Positions 1 to 7,948 are shown, numbered from the stretch's first letter. The stretch: DNA of 33,282 nucleotides from an uncultured Pelagibacteraceae bacterium (GCA_902586125.1 CACIGI010000011.1:1-33282), one strand, 5' to 3'. Notes: generated from the sequence alone by a model not told the origin. A program made the numbers and translations.

Positions 1-18
1 AAACACAAGTAAAAACGC

Positions 19-24
19 TATAAC
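19..24 (+). promoter_or_regulatory. candidate -10 box for tRNA-Pro
   Basis: TATAAC lies 9 nt before the first base of tRNA-Pro, a plausible distance for a sigma70 -10 element. The matching -35 would fall outside the window, so only half of the promoter can be judged. Confidence 0.4.
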
Positions 25-33
25 GAACATTCT

Positions 34-110
<77 letters not shown>

Positions 111-115
111 TTGAT

Positions 116-397
116 ATGAAAAAAGCAAAAATTTACATACCTAATAAAAGTGCAATGCAATCTGGTTTAGGAAAACTTGATAAATGGATACTTGAATTTG
201 AAACGAATGATCCCACAAAAAATCCTTTAATGGGATGGGAAAGTTCTAATGATACGTATACTGAGCTGAAATTAGAATTTTCAACCAAAGAATTGGCGAT
301 AAATTATGCAAAGAAGAAAAAAATTGATTATGAACTAATTGAGCCAAAAAAAAGAAAAATAGTAAAAAAATCTTACGCAGATAATTTTTTAAAATAG
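116..397 (+). CDS. NDUFS4-like accessory subunit of NADH dehydrogenase (Complex I)
   Basis: This 93-residue protein matches the ETC complex I subunit conserved-region family, the bacterial relatives of the mitochondrial 18-kDa subunit NDUFS4. The N-terminus AKIYIPNKSAMQSG, then KWILEF, PLMGWESSNDT and the C-terminal SYADNF are the family landmarks in order. In alphaproteobacteria this soluble subunit sits on the peripheral arm of Complex I and helps stabilise the NADH-oxidising module. The ATG at 116 matches the family start; the only leader is the 5 nt TTGAT after the tRNA CCA, with no Shine-Dalgarno sequence. The nuo genes themselves are not in this window. Confidence 0.88.
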   Translation: MKKAKIYIPNKSAMQSGLGKLDKWILEFETNDPTKNPLMGWESSNDTYTELKLEFSTKELAINYAKKKKIDYELIEPKKRKIVKKSYADNFLK

Positions 398-404
398 ATA
401 AATA

Positions 405-1397
405 ATGTTTAAATTTTTCACAGATAGAAGATGGTATTTATGGAGCATAGGTGGAACGTTACTGATTTTAATGGCTACTTGGTATCAGGTTCAACTTGAT
501 GTGAGAATTAATGAATGGTTTGGTGAATTTTACGATACTTTACAAAAAGCTCTCACTAATCCTAATTCTGTATCTGAAAAAGAATTTATCTCGTATCTTT
601 TTACATTTGCTAAAATTGCAGCTGTATACATTTTAGTAGTTATTTTTAGTGATTATTTTACCAGCCACTGGACATTTAGATGGAGAACTGCAATGGCAGA
701 TTTTTATCACGACAAATGGAACGATGCCTCTTCTATAGAAGGAGCATCTCAAAGAGTTCAAGAGGACACTCTTAAATTTGCTAGAATAATGGAAGGGCTA
801 GGGGCTGAATTACTGAGAAGTGTAATGACGTTGATTGCTTTTACTCCAATTTTATGGGGCTTATCAAAAAGTATTACAGTGTTACCATGGATTGGCGAAG
901 TTGAACATGCTTTAGTTTGGGTTGCGATTATATCAGCATTAGGTGGAACAATATTATTGGCCAGTGTAGGGATTAAACTTCCTGGCATTGAATATGATAT
1001 TCAAAAAGAAGAGGCTGCTTATAGGAAAGAATTAGTTTTAGGAGAGGATTTTAAAGAAAGTGCACAACCTGCAAAAATTACAGATCTTTATGGTGGTGTT
1101 AGAAAAATTCATTATAAGATGTATTTTCACTACCTTTATTTTAATGCAGTAAAATGGAGTTACTTACAAGGTATGGTAATTGTTCCATATTTAGCATTAG
1201 CACCAACGATTGTAACTGGTGCAATAACACTTGGTTTTGTTCAACAAATTATAAGAGCTTTTGGTCGAGTTGAAACATCACTACAATATTTAGTTAGAAG
1301 CTGGCCAATTATTGTTGAACTAATTTCAGTTTGGAAAAGATTGAGAGAATTTGAATCAAAATTAGAGAAAAATATATCTATTGAAACTGCAAAATAA
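405..1397 (+). CDS. sbmA: SbmA/BacA-family peptide transporter, short form
   Basis: The 330-residue protein has the SbmA/BacA signature blocks: WYQVQLDVRINEWFGEFYDTL at about 26-46, FRWRTAM at 91-97, IEGASQRVQEDT at 111-122, then VGIKLPG, EAAYRKELV and the C-terminal RSWPIIVELISVWKRLR. SbmA and BacA are inner-membrane, proton-driven importers of peptides; they resemble ABC exporter membrane domains but have no ATPase. Known members are about 400-420 residues, and this one begins where their residue 80-90 would be, so the first one or two membrane helices are absent. No upstream in-frame extension is possible because the previous gene ends 7 nt earlier. The stop overlaps the glpX start by 1 nt, suggesting co-transcription. 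Family assignment is sure; substrate and activity of the short form are not. Confidence 0.85.
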   Translation: MFKFFTDRRWYLWSIGGTLLILMATWYQVQLDVRINEWFGEFYDTLQKALTNPNSVSEKEFISYLFTFAKIAAVYILVVIFSDYFTSHWTFRWRTAMADFYHDKWNDASSIEGASQRVQEDTLKFARIMEGLGAELLRSVMTLIAFTPILWGLSKSITVLPWIGEVEHALVWVAIISALGGTILLASVGIKLPGIEYDIQKEEAAYRKELVLGEDFKESAQPAKITDLYGGVRKIHYKMYFHYLYFNAVKWSYLQGMVIVPYLALAPTIVTGAITLGFVQQIIRAFGRVETSLQYLVRSWPIIVELISVWKRLREFESKLEKNISIETAK

Positions 1398-2344
1398 TGT
1401 CATTAGACAAAAAATTTGAAGATTTATTTTTAAATGTTTCAATAAAAGCTGCCTTATCATCTTACCATTTTGTTGGAAAAAAAGATAAAATAGCAGCAGA
1501 TAAATCGGCTGTAGATGCAATGAGAAATAAACTTAATGAAATAGAAATGAGAGGAAAGGTGGTTATAGGAGAGGGAGAACTGGATGAAGCTCCTATGCTT
1601 TATATTGGAGAAACTTTAGGTACCATGAATGGTCCCGAGTTAGATATTGCTGTGGATCCTTTGGAGGGAACTAATTTTGCAGCAAATAATCTGCCAGGAG
1701 CATTATCTGTTATTGCAGTTGCAGAAAAATCAAACTTATTTAGTGCACCTGAGACTTATATGAACAAAATTTCTGCAAATGTACCCTGTGAGGGTATTAT
1801 TGATTTGGATTATTCAATTAAAAAAAATATTTCTAATCTTGCAGATTATAAGAATAAACAACCTAATGAACTTTCTGCATGTATTTTAGATCGACCAAGG
1901 CATAAAAAGATTATTGAAGAACTAAGGAATTTGAAGGTGAATTTAAAACTTATTTCTGATGGAGATGTATCAGGAGCTTTATTAGTTTGTGATAAGAAAT
2001 ATAATATAGATGTTTTTATGGGTATTGGTGGCGGACCTGAGGGTGTGCTTGCAGCTTCTGCTTTGGATGCTTTTGATTGTTTTTTTCAAGGTAGATTTAT
2101 TTTCGATAATGAAAATGATGTAAATAGGGCAAAAAAAATGGGTATAGATGATCTAAATAGGAAGTATTTTTTAAATGAAATAATTACAGGTGACTCAATT
2201 TTTTGTGCAACCGGCATTACAAACGGGGACATTGTTTCTGGAATAAAAATAGAGGAAAATAATTATATATCAGAAACGCTCATTACTCATAAATCTACAA
2301 ATTTGAAAAAAATAATAAAATCAAAAAATAAAATAGATGAATAA
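1397..2344 (+). CDS. glpX: class II fructose-1,6-bisphosphatase
   Basis: GlpX removes the 1-phosphate of fructose-1,6-bisphosphate, the committed cytoplasmic step of gluconeogenesis. The 315-residue length is normal for the family. The metal- and substrate-binding motifs are visible: GEGELDEAPML at 58-68, DPLEGTN at 87-93, and downstream SDGDVSGA and GIGGGPEGVLAA. The start codon shares one base with the stop of the transporter gene and the 3' end overlaps the merR-like gene by 8 nt, so translation of these three genes is probably coupled. Confidence 0.95.
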   Translation: MSLDKKFEDLFLNVSIKAALSSYHFVGKKDKIAADKSAVDAMRNKLNEIEMRGKVVIGEGELDEAPMLYIGETLGTMNGPELDIAVDPLEGTNFAANNLPGALSVIAVAEKSNLFSAPETYMNKISANVPCEGIIDLDYSIKKNISNLADYKNKQPNELSACILDRPRHKKIIEELRNLKVNLKLISDGDVSGALLVCDKKYNIDVFMGIGGGPEGVLAASALDAFDCFFQGRFIFDNENDVNRAKKMGIDDLNRKYFLNEIITGDSIFCATGITNGDIVSGIKIEENNYISETLITHKSTNLKKIIKSKNKIDE

Positions 2345-2708
2345 AGAAGATAATTCTTACAAAACTATAAGCGAAGTTGTTAAAATATTAAATTTAAAAT
2401 CAAAAAAAGGGGACTCTTTACCCACTCATACTCTTCGTTTCTGGGAAAAAGAATTTAAACAAATTAAACCTAAAATACTTACTGGAAATAGAAGATATTA
2501 TGACAAAAAAAACATTGAATTATTAAAAAAAATTCATTTTTTATTAAAAGATCAAGGAATGACTATCAAAGGTGTAAAGAAAATACTAAATAATAAAGAA
2601 CCTTTAAAGCTTGACGAAATGGCAGATAATTCTATAAGAGCAGATAATTTAAAAAAAAAGTTAAGTAAGATTTCGAATATTGTAAAAAGTTTAAAAAAAT
2701 TTAAATAA
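2337..2708 (+). CDS. MerR-family transcriptional regulator
   Basis: The 123-residue protein opens with a MerR-type winged helix-turn-helix: YKTISEVVKILNL, then LPTHTLRFWEKEF, and GNRRYYDKKNIELLKKIHFLLKDQGMTI with the usual arginine/tyrosine wing. The C-terminal tail is short and lysine-rich, without the metal-binding cysteines of MerR, CueR or SoxR, so the effector cannot be read. This version (THTLRFWEKEF) is the type that normally follows ihfA in alphaproteobacteria, yet here ihfA is about 13 kb away. It overlaps glpX by 8 nt and rpmG follows after 1 nt. Confidence 0.85.
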   Translation: MNKEDNSYKTISEVVKILNLKSKKGDSLPTHTLRFWEKEFKQIKPKILTGNRRYYDKKNIELLKKIHFLLKDQGMTIKGVKKILNNKEPLKLDEMADNSIRADNLKKKLSKISNIVKSLKKFK

Positions 2709-2709
2709 G

Positions 2710-2901
2710 ATGGCAAAAAAAACTCATATAAAAGTTCGTTTAGTCCCTGAAGAAAAACCAGATAGTCCTTTTTTTTATTATGTAAAAAAACCTGCTGGTG
2801 GAGAAAAAGCCAAAGTAAAATTAAAAGCTAGAAAATATAATCCTTCAACTAGAAAACATGAAATTTTTGTTGAAAAAAAATTACCACCACATAGTAAATA
2901 A
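2710..2901 (+). CDS. rpmG: 50S ribosomal protein L33
   Basis: L33 is a small protein of the large ribosomal subunit. The protein has 63 residues with the family pattern: FFYYVKKPAG, then ARKYNPSTRKHEIFVEKKLPP. It contains no cysteine, so it is the zinc-independent form. It is slightly longer than the common 55-residue alphaproteobacterial version because of extra residues around 40 and at the C-terminus. It starts 1 nt after the MerR gene, and its stop codon abuts the stop of the opposing chorismate mutase gene with no base between. Confidence 0.93.
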   Translation: MAKKTHIKVRLVPEEKPDSPFFYYVKKPAGGEKAKVKLKARKYNPSTRKHEIFVEKKLPPHSK

Positions 2902-3192
2902 TCATTTTTTTTTAAAATTTCTTCTTTCGTAATCAATATAAGACCAGATCATATTTTTCCATATTCTATTAGTAATACGTGGATCAATTTTATTCTTTAA
3001 AGATTTTTTTCTTATATTACTAAGTATGGATCTAATTCTTTTTTGATCAACTATTTGATTTTTTCTATCTTTAAGTTCTAAAACTTTTTTTACAAGAAAT
3101 GTTCTCTTTTTTATAATTTTTATAAGTGAATTATCTATTTTATCCAGTTCTGATCTAATTTTGCTTAGTTTTTTTCGTTTTTGCGGCGACAT
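2902..3192 (-). CDS. chorismate mutase, AroQ type
   Basis: Chorismate mutase converts chorismate to prephenate for phenylalanine and tyrosine synthesis. The 96-residue all-helical protein fits the free-standing AroQ class: IRSELDKIDNSLIKIIKKRTFLVKKVLELK at about 12-41 carries the Arg...Asp...Leu...Arg...Lys spacing of helix 1, followed by DQKRIRSIL and a third helix with NRIWKNMIWSYIDYE. No dehydratase or dehydrogenase domain is fused. It is transcribed divergently from ctaA, 43 nt away. Confidence 0.85.
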   Translation of the reverse strand: MSPQKRKKLSKIRSELDKIDNSLIKIIKKRTFLVKKVLELKDRKNQIVDQKRIRSILSNIRKKSLKNKIDPRITNRIWKNMIWSYIDYERRNFKKK

Positions 3193-3235
3193 TTATATAT
3201 TTGGATAATTAAAAAATTATTATATTTATGCGCAT

Positions 3236-4252
3236 ATGTACACAGCAAATCATAAGATTAATTATCAATTATCTCTCTGGTTAATTTCAATGTTTTGGAT
3301 TGTGTCTATTATGATTGTTGTTGGAGGCTTAACAAGATTAACGGACTCGGGTCTTTCAATTACTAAATGGCAACTTTTCTCAGGATTTTTACCACCTTTA
3401 AATCAAGATGAATGGATTTCGTATTTTAATCTTTATAAGCAAATACCAGAATTTAAATTACAAAATTACAATATGAATATGCAAGAATTCAAAATTATTT
3501 TTTGGTGGGAATGGGCACATCGTTTTTTAGGAAGATTAATTGGTATCGGATTTTTAATACCATTAATTTATTTTTCTTTTAAAATTAGTATTTCAAAATT
3601 ATATAATTTGTATTTAATTTTTTTTCTAATATGTTTTCAAGGCTTTATTGGTTGGTATATGGTCAGCAGTGGTCTTGTAGATAGAGTTGATGTAAGTCAT
3701 TTTAGATTATCTATTCATTTATTGATTGCTTTTATTATTTTATCATTAATATTCTGGAACTATCTCAAGCTAAATTTGAGTTATAATACAACAAATAAAA
3801 TAAATCCTTTAATACCACTCTTTTTTTTAACATTAGTCTTTACACAAATTGTTATAGGAGCTTTTGTATCTGGTATGGATGCTGGAAAAATTTATAATTC
3901 CTGGCCAAATATGGGTACAGCATATTTTCCCGACGACAATGAATTTGTTAATTTATTTAAACTATCTGCTTTTAGCGATCCATCTTTGGTTCAATTTATT
4001 CATAGAAACTTAGCTTATATAATCGGATTTTATTATTTATTTATGTTTTACAAAATTTATAAGGACAAAATTTTTGATTTATACAAGTCTATAAATGTAT
4101 TGGGTTTCTTTATTTTATTACAAATTTTTTTAGGAATTATAACAGTTTTATATGGTGCACAAATCTATATAGCATCTATGCACCAAATAAGTTCAATCTT
4201 TTTGGTAAGTTCTTGTATCTATTTTTTATTTCTTAATACAAGATTTAACTAA
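3236..4252 (+). CDS. ctaA: heme A synthase (CtaA/COX15)
   Basis: CtaA oxidises the methyl group of heme O to the formyl of heme A for cytochrome aa3 oxidase. The 338-residue protein is an 8-helix membrane protein of normal length for the alphaproteobacterial COX15 type. Landmarks are GGLTRLTDSGLSITKW at 30-45, WEWAHRFLGR (first histidine ligand region), GAFVSGMDAGKIYNSWPNMG, QFIHRNLAY and the last histidine in SMHQISS. The 3' end overlaps the opposing metY gene by 8 nt. The start at 3236 lies 43 nt from the divergent chorismate mutase start. Confidence 0.95.
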   Translation: MYTANHKINYQLSLWLISMFWIVSIMIVVGGLTRLTDSGLSITKWQLFSGFLPPLNQDEWISYFNLYKQIPEFKLQNYNMNMQEFKIIFWWEWAHRFLGRLIGIGFLIPLIYFSFKISISKLYNLYLIFFLICFQGFIGWYMVSSGLVDRVDVSHFRLSIHLLIAFIILSLIFWNYLKLNLSYNTTNKINPLIPLFFLTLVFTQIVIGAFVSGMDAGKIYNSWPNMGTAYFPDDNEFVNLFKLSAFSDPSLVQFIHRNLAYIIGFYYLFMFYKIYKDKIFDLYKSINVLGFFILLQIFLGIITVLYGAQIYIASMHQISSIFLVSSCIYFLFLNTRFN

Positions 4253-5573
4253 CTGCCCTTAATTTACCTTTAGAAGATTTGTTTAAAGCTTGGTTTAAAT
4301 CCTCAATGATATCATCTACATGCTCAATACCAATACAAAGTCTTACATAGCTCTGTGTAACTCCAGATGCTGCAAGTTCTTTTTCATTTAATTGGCTATG
4401 AGTTGTGCTAGCAGGATGTATTGCTAAACTTCTTACATCACCAATATTTGCAACATGATAAAACATTTTTAAAGATTCAATAAATGTTTTTCCAGCCTCA
4501 ATACCACCTTTTAATTCAATACCAACCATTGGCCCATAACCACCCTTTAGGTATTTTTTTGCTCTATCAGCGATTGGTTTATTATGTTCAGTAGAATAGA
4601 TTACTTTTGTAACCTCTTTGTGTTTTTTTAAAAAATTAACAACTTTCTCAGCATTCTCACAATGTTGTTTCATACGTAAGGCTATAGTCTCTAAACCCTG
4701 AATTATAGCAAAAGCATTATCAGGTGCTAATGCTGAACCAAGATCTCTTAGTAAACATACTCTAGCTCTCACTGCAAAAGGAACATTTGCTCCTGTAAGC
4801 TCAGGCACTGCTTTACCCCATATTACACCGCCATAACTAGCATCAGGTTCATTAAATAAAGGTTGTCTTTTTGGATCAGCAGTCCAATCAAAATTACCAC
4901 TATCAACAATGCTCCCTGCTACTGCAGTTCCATGTCCACCAATATATTTAGTAAGTGAATGAATTACTATGGCCGCACCATGTTCGATAGGTTTACAAAT
5001 AACTGGTGATGCAGTGTTGTCCATGATTAATGGAATATTATATTTTCTGCCAATATCAGAAACTTCTTTAATAGGAAAAACTCTAAGATAAGGATTTGGT
5101 AAAGTTTCTCCATAAAAAGCTCTTGTTTTATCATCTACCATTTTTTCAAAATTTTTTGGATCACTTGGGTCCGCATATCTAATTTCAATTCCCAACTTAC
5201 TTAATGTATGAGTAAATAAAGATACAGTTCCACCATATAGATCTGTTGAACTTACAATGTTGTCACCAGCTTGAGCTACATTTAATATTGCAAAAGATGA
5301 TGCTGTTTGACCTGAAGATACTGTTACACAAGATAATCCTCCCTCTAGAGCAGCAACTCTTTTTTCTAAAACATCATTTGTTGGATTCATAATTCTCGTG
5401 TAGATGTTTCCAAATTCTTTTAATGCAAAAAGATTAGCAGCATGTTCAGTATTATTAAATTGATACGATGTTGTTCTATAGATAGGTACAGCTACAGCAT
5501 TTGTGGCTGGATCACTTTTATAGTCACCACCATGAATGGCTATAGTTTCTGGATTATTTCTTTTTGTACTCAT
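4245..5573 (-). CDS. metY: O-acetylhomoserine sulfhydrylase (PLP enzyme)
   Basis: This Cys/Met-metabolism PLP enzyme joins O-acetylhomoserine with sulfide (or methanethiol) to give homocysteine (or methionine). The 442-residue length is typical of MetY and longer than MetB/MetC (about 390). Visible features are ETIAIHGG at 9-16, YTRIMNPTNDVLEKR at 58-72, the PLP stacking region SSTDLYGGT, the cofactor aspartate in LIMDNTASP and the Schiff-base lysine in HSLTKY (Lys209). The Shine-Dalgarno AGGAG lies just before the ATG and directly after a SAM-V aptamer; a second, SAM-II-like aptamer lies further upstream. High SAM should therefore shut the gene off. hom, encoded nearby on the other strand, supplies homoserine for the same branch. 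Confidence 0.95.
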   Translation of the reverse strand: MSTKRNNPETIAIHGGDYKSDPATNAVAVPIYRTTSYQFNNTEHAANLFALKEFGNIYTRIMNPTNDVLEKRVAALEGGLSCVTVSSGQTASSFAILNVAQAGDNIVSSTDLYGGTVSLFTHTLSKLGIEIRYADPSDPKNFEKMVDDKTRAFYGETLPNPYLRVFPIKEVSDIGRKYNIPLIMDNTASPVICKPIEHGAAIVIHSLTKYIGGHGTAVAGSIVDSGNFDWTADPKRQPLFNEPDASYGGVIWGKAVPELTGANVPFAVRARVCLLRDLGSALAPDNAFAIIQGLETIALRMKQHCENAEKVVNFLKKHKEVTKVIYSTEHNKPIADRAKKYLKGGYGPMVGIELKGGIEAGKTFIESLKMFYHVANIGDVRSLAIHPASTTHSQLNEKELAASGVTQSYVRLCIGIEHVDDIIEDLNQALNKSSKGKLRAVS

Positions 5574-5576
5574 TTT

Positions 5577-5634
5577 TACTCCTTTTTTAGTGCTTTTGCT
5601 TTATGCAAGGCGCACAATACAGTTCAAATGCCTA
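5577..5634 (-). promoter_or_regulatory. SAM-V riboswitch of metY
   Basis: Reading the minus strand, GGC (5632-5630) pairs with GCC (5611-5609), GTGC (5615-5612) pairs with GCAC (5593-5590) as a pseudoknot, and TTGC/GCAA (5608-5605, 5599-5596) forms a small hairpin. The unpaired ATTTGAACTGTATT and CTAAAAAAGG segments match the SAM-V aptamer described from Pelagibacter ubique and marine metagenomes, where it also precedes metY. The ribosome-binding AGGAG abuts the aptamer 3' end, which suits control at translation initiation. Recognition is from memory of the consensus, supported by the base pairs seen here. Confidence 0.88.
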
Positions 5635-5649
5635 CCGATTTTATGAGAA

Positions 5650-5694
5650 TTTCCATTTTAGCAGTTATGCCCGCAATAGGATCAAATCGGCAAT
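5650..5694 (-). promoter_or_regulatory. SAM-II-like aptamer upstream of the SAM-V element
   Basis: Minus-strand TGCC (5692-5689) can pair with GGCA (5671-5668). The intervening GATTTGATCC-TATTGC and the following ATAAC and GCTAAAA-TGG match the conserved SAM-II core (GAUUURA, UAUUGC, AUAA, GCUAAAA). The pseudoknot partner is less clear: GCGG (5674-5671) with CTGC (5664-5661) works but competes with the first stem. The element sits about 15 nt upstream of the SAM-V aptamer, giving a tandem arrangement in front of metY. Confidence 0.65.
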
Positions 5695-5738
5695 CTCTTT
5701 TTAACAGAATAGAGTTATTTTACAAGGTAAATATAAAA

Positions 5739-5766
5739 TTGACTTTGAACCTAATAATAGTATTAA
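5739..5766 (+). promoter_or_regulatory. candidate sigma70 promoter of rplM-rpsI
   Basis: TTGACT (5739-5744) and TATTAA (5761-5766) are separated by 16 nt. The predicted start of transcription, around 5773, is only a few bases before the rplM ATG at 5777 and no Shine-Dalgarno sequence precedes it. The metY leader runs in the opposite direction across the neighbouring bases. Confidence 0.35.
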
Positions 5767-5776
5767 TCCTCGCGTA

Positions 5777-6235
5777 ATGACAAAATTTGTTAAAAAAAGC
5801 GAGCTTAATTCATCTTGGTTTGAAATTGATGCAAAAAATGCTGTTGTAGGAAGACTTGCAACGATTGTATCTAAAATCATTAGAGGAAAAAATAAAGCAA
5901 CATACACTCCTCATATGGATACAGGAGATTTTGTAGTAGTCAAAAATATAGAGCATGCAAAATTTACAGGAAAAAAATTTCAAAATAAGAAATATTACAG
6001 ACACACTGGCCATCCTGGAGGTATTAAAGAAACAACTCCAGAAAAATTACATGAAAAAAAACCAGGTGAGGCATTAAAATTAGCTGTTAAAAGAATGTTA
6101 CCAGGTGGTGTTTTAGGAAGAAAACAACTTACAAAACTTAAAATATATGCTGGTGACAATCATCCTCACTCAGCTCAAAATCCTAAAGTAATTGAATTAG
6201 ATAAGTTGAATAGCAAGAATATAGCAAGAAATTAA
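5777..6235 (+). CDS. rplM: 50S ribosomal protein L13
   Basis: L13 is an early-assembly protein of the large subunit. The 152-residue length and landmarks are standard: WFEIDAKNAVVGRLA near the N-terminus, RGKNKATYTPHMDTGDFVVV, KYYRHTGHPGG, and AVKRMLPGGVLGRKQLTKLKIYAG with HPHSAQNP at the C-terminus. rpsI follows 1 nt after the stop, the pairing conserved in nearly all bacteria. No Shine-Dalgarno precedes the ATG. Confidence 0.97.
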   Translation: MTKFVKKSELNSSWFEIDAKNAVVGRLATIVSKIIRGKNKATYTPHMDTGDFVVVKNIEHAKFTGKKFQNKKYYRHTGHPGGIKETTPEKLHEKKPGEALKLAVKRMLPGGVLGRKQLTKLKIYAGDNHPHSAQNPKVIELDKLNSKNIARN

Positions 6236-6236
6236 T

Positions 6237-6674
6237 ATGGAAAACGCTCAAACTTCATCAAAAACAACAAAATTAAAACTTGATTTTAAGGATAGCAAAT
6301 ATGCAACCGGAAGAAGGAAAACATCTATTGCAAGAGTTTGGCTTAAAAAGGGTTCAGGAAAAATTTATGTTAATGGCAAATTATACAATGAGTATTTTGC
6401 TAGTGAGAATCACAAAATGCAAATTACAAGACCTTTTGAATTAATTAATCAAGCGACAGATTATGATGTGAGATGTAATGTTAAAGGCGGTGGTCCAACA
6501 GGACAAGCGGGGGCAATGGTACATGGAATTTCAAAAGCTTTAGTATTATTTGATGAAAGCTTTAAGTCTACTCTTAGAACTGAAAAATTAACCACGAGAG
6601 ACTCCAGGGCAGTTGAAAGAAAAAAACCTGGAAGAAGAAAAGCGAGAAGAAGCTTTCAGTTTTCTAAAAGATAA
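6237..6674 (+). CDS. rpsI: 30S ribosomal protein S9
   Basis: S9 is a small-subunit protein whose C-terminal tail reaches the P-site tRNA. The body starts at YATGRRKTSIARVWLKKGSG (about 21-40), followed by GGGPTGQAGAMVHGISKALV and TRDSRAVERKKPGRRKARRSFQFSKR, ending in the conserved basic SKR. A roughly 20-residue polar N-terminal extension precedes the core, as in other alphaproteobacterial S9 proteins. It begins 1 nt after rplM and is surely co-transcribed with it. Confidence 0.97.
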   Translation: MENAQTSSKTTKLKLDFKDSKYATGRRKTSIARVWLKKGSGKIYVNGKLYNEYFASENHKMQITRPFELINQATDYDVRCNVKGGGPTGQAGAMVHGISKALVLFDESFKSTLRTEKLTTRDSRAVERKKPGRRKARRSFQFSKR

Positions 6675-6693
6675 TTTTTTTTTAATTTTTAAC

Positions 6694-6702
6694 TGTTATA
6701 AT
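6694..6702 (+). promoter_or_regulatory. extended -10 promoter of argC
   Basis: TGTTATAAT is a perfect extended -10 element (TG, one base, TATAAT). No good -35 precedes it, which is usual for extended -10 promoters. Its last base is only 5 nt before the argC ATG at 6708, so transcription would begin at or next to the start codon. Confidence 0.5.
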
Positions 6703-6707
6703 AAGAA

Positions 6708-7730
6708 ATGCCTAAGCTTAATGTATTAGTCGCTGGATCAACTGGTTATATTGGTATCCAATTGATAAAATTGTTAAACAAACATAAATATGTAAAAATA
6801 AAGTATTTATGTGGAAACACATCAGTAGGAAAAAAAATTTCTTATTACGATAAAACAATTGGATTAAAAAGATTACCCAAAATTGTAAAATTTAATAAAA
6901 AATTTTTGAATGAAATTGATGTTGTATTTACAGCACTTCCCAATGGAGAAGCGCAAGTAATTTCAAAATATTTGAATAAACAGAACGTTTTAATTGATCT
7001 TGCCGCAGATTTTAGGCTTCAAAAAGCTTTAGATTACAAAAAATGGTATAAAAAAGATCATAAAGCAAAATATAATATTAAGAATAGTATTTATTCTTTA
7101 CCAGAAATTACAGGTAAAAAAGTTAAAGATTATAAAATTATTTCTTGTCCTGGATGTTATCCGACTTCTATTCTATTACCTTTGATACCTTTATTAAAAA
7201 ATAGATTAATAAAAAATCATAATATTATCATTGACTCTAAATCAGGATATTCTGGTGCTGGAAGAGGTGTACATAAAAAATATAAAAATAAAAATTTGTA
7301 TGAATCTTTAAGTGCTTATGGTGTTGCATCACATAAACATAATCCTGAAATTGAAGAAATGATCAAGAGATGTGTTAAAGGAAATATTCAATTTGATTTT
7401 ACCCCTCATTTATCACCTATGTTTAGAGGCATTTTAAGCACAATTTATGTTGAGCTTAATAAGACTTCTTCAGCATCAAAAATACTAAACACGCTGAAAA
7501 AATATTATAAAAAAGCAAATTTTATAAAAATATTAAATAAAAACGAATTAATAAGCACAAATTATGTAATTAATACGAATAATTGTAATATATCTGTTTG
7601 TAAATCAAAAAATAAGAATAAGATAATTATACTTTCTGCTATTGATAATCTTATTAAAGGGGGAGCGGGTCAAGCAATACAAAATATGAATATGAAATTT
7701 AATTTTCCAAAAGATGCTGGTTTAAAATGA
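6708..7730 (+). CDS. argC: N-acetyl-gamma-glutamyl-phosphate reductase
   Basis: ArgC reduces N-acetylglutamyl phosphate to the semialdehyde with NADPH, the third step of arginine synthesis. The 340-residue protein has the Rossmann start NVLVAGSTGYIG (5-16), the catalytic cysteine in CPGCYPTS (Cys150), the NADP loop SGYSGAGRG, and SHKHNPEIEE. The chosen start matches the family. No Shine-Dalgarno is present, and an extended -10 sits 5 nt upstream, so the mRNA may be leaderless. Its stop overlaps the next gene by 4 nt. Confidence 0.96.
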   Translation: MPKLNVLVAGSTGYIGIQLIKLLNKHKYVKIKYLCGNTSVGKKISYYDKTIGLKRLPKIVKFNKKFLNEIDVVFTALPNGEAQVISKYLNKQNVLIDLAADFRLQKALDYKKWYKKDHKAKYNIKNSIYSLPEITGKKVKDYKIISCPGCYPTSILLPLIPLLKNRLIKNHNIIIDSKSGYSGAGRGVHKKYKNKNLYESLSAYGVASHKHNPEIEEMIKRCVKGNIQFDFTPHLSPMFRGILSTIYVELNKTSSASKILNTLKKYYKKANFIKILNKNELISTNYVINTNNCNISVCKSKNKNKIIILSAIDNLIKGGAGQAIQNMNMKFNFPKDAGLK

Positions 7731-7948
7731 ACAGATTATTATTTATAGCTCTCTTCATATTTTTAAACGCATGTTCATTTAATATTGACTCTAAATATTG
7801 GAATGAGAAAAGTGATAAAAAAAACGATAATAACAAACTGACTGAAATAATAAAAAAATCAAATGATATTAGATTAATGACAATTGAAGAGTATGAAATT
7901 TATATAAATAATTATATCAAAAAAAGTAAATTTCCGGATATTAACTAA
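7727..7948 (+). CDS. small predicted lipoprotein
   Basis: The 73-residue product begins with a lipoprotein signal peptide: MNR, a hydrophobic stretch LLFIALFIFL and the lipobox LNAC, with Cys16 as the expected lipidated residue. The mature part of about 58 residues is highly charged and ends in a predicted helix (MTIEEYEIYINNYIKK). I recognise no family. It overlaps argC by 4 nt and hom by 1 nt, so it is co-translated with two amino-acid biosynthesis genes although nothing in its sequence ties it to them. Confidence 0.75.
   Translation: MNRLLFIALFIFLNACSFNIDSKYWNEKSDKKNDNNKLTEIIKKSNDIRLMTIEEYEIYINNYIKKSKFPDIN

Noticed and set aside
5442..5777. Plus-strand open frame of 111 codons across the metY start and leader
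   Set aside because: It is antisense to the metY N-terminus and to both aptamers, its translation is rich in cysteine and phenylalanine with no family features, and it ends inside the rplM start.
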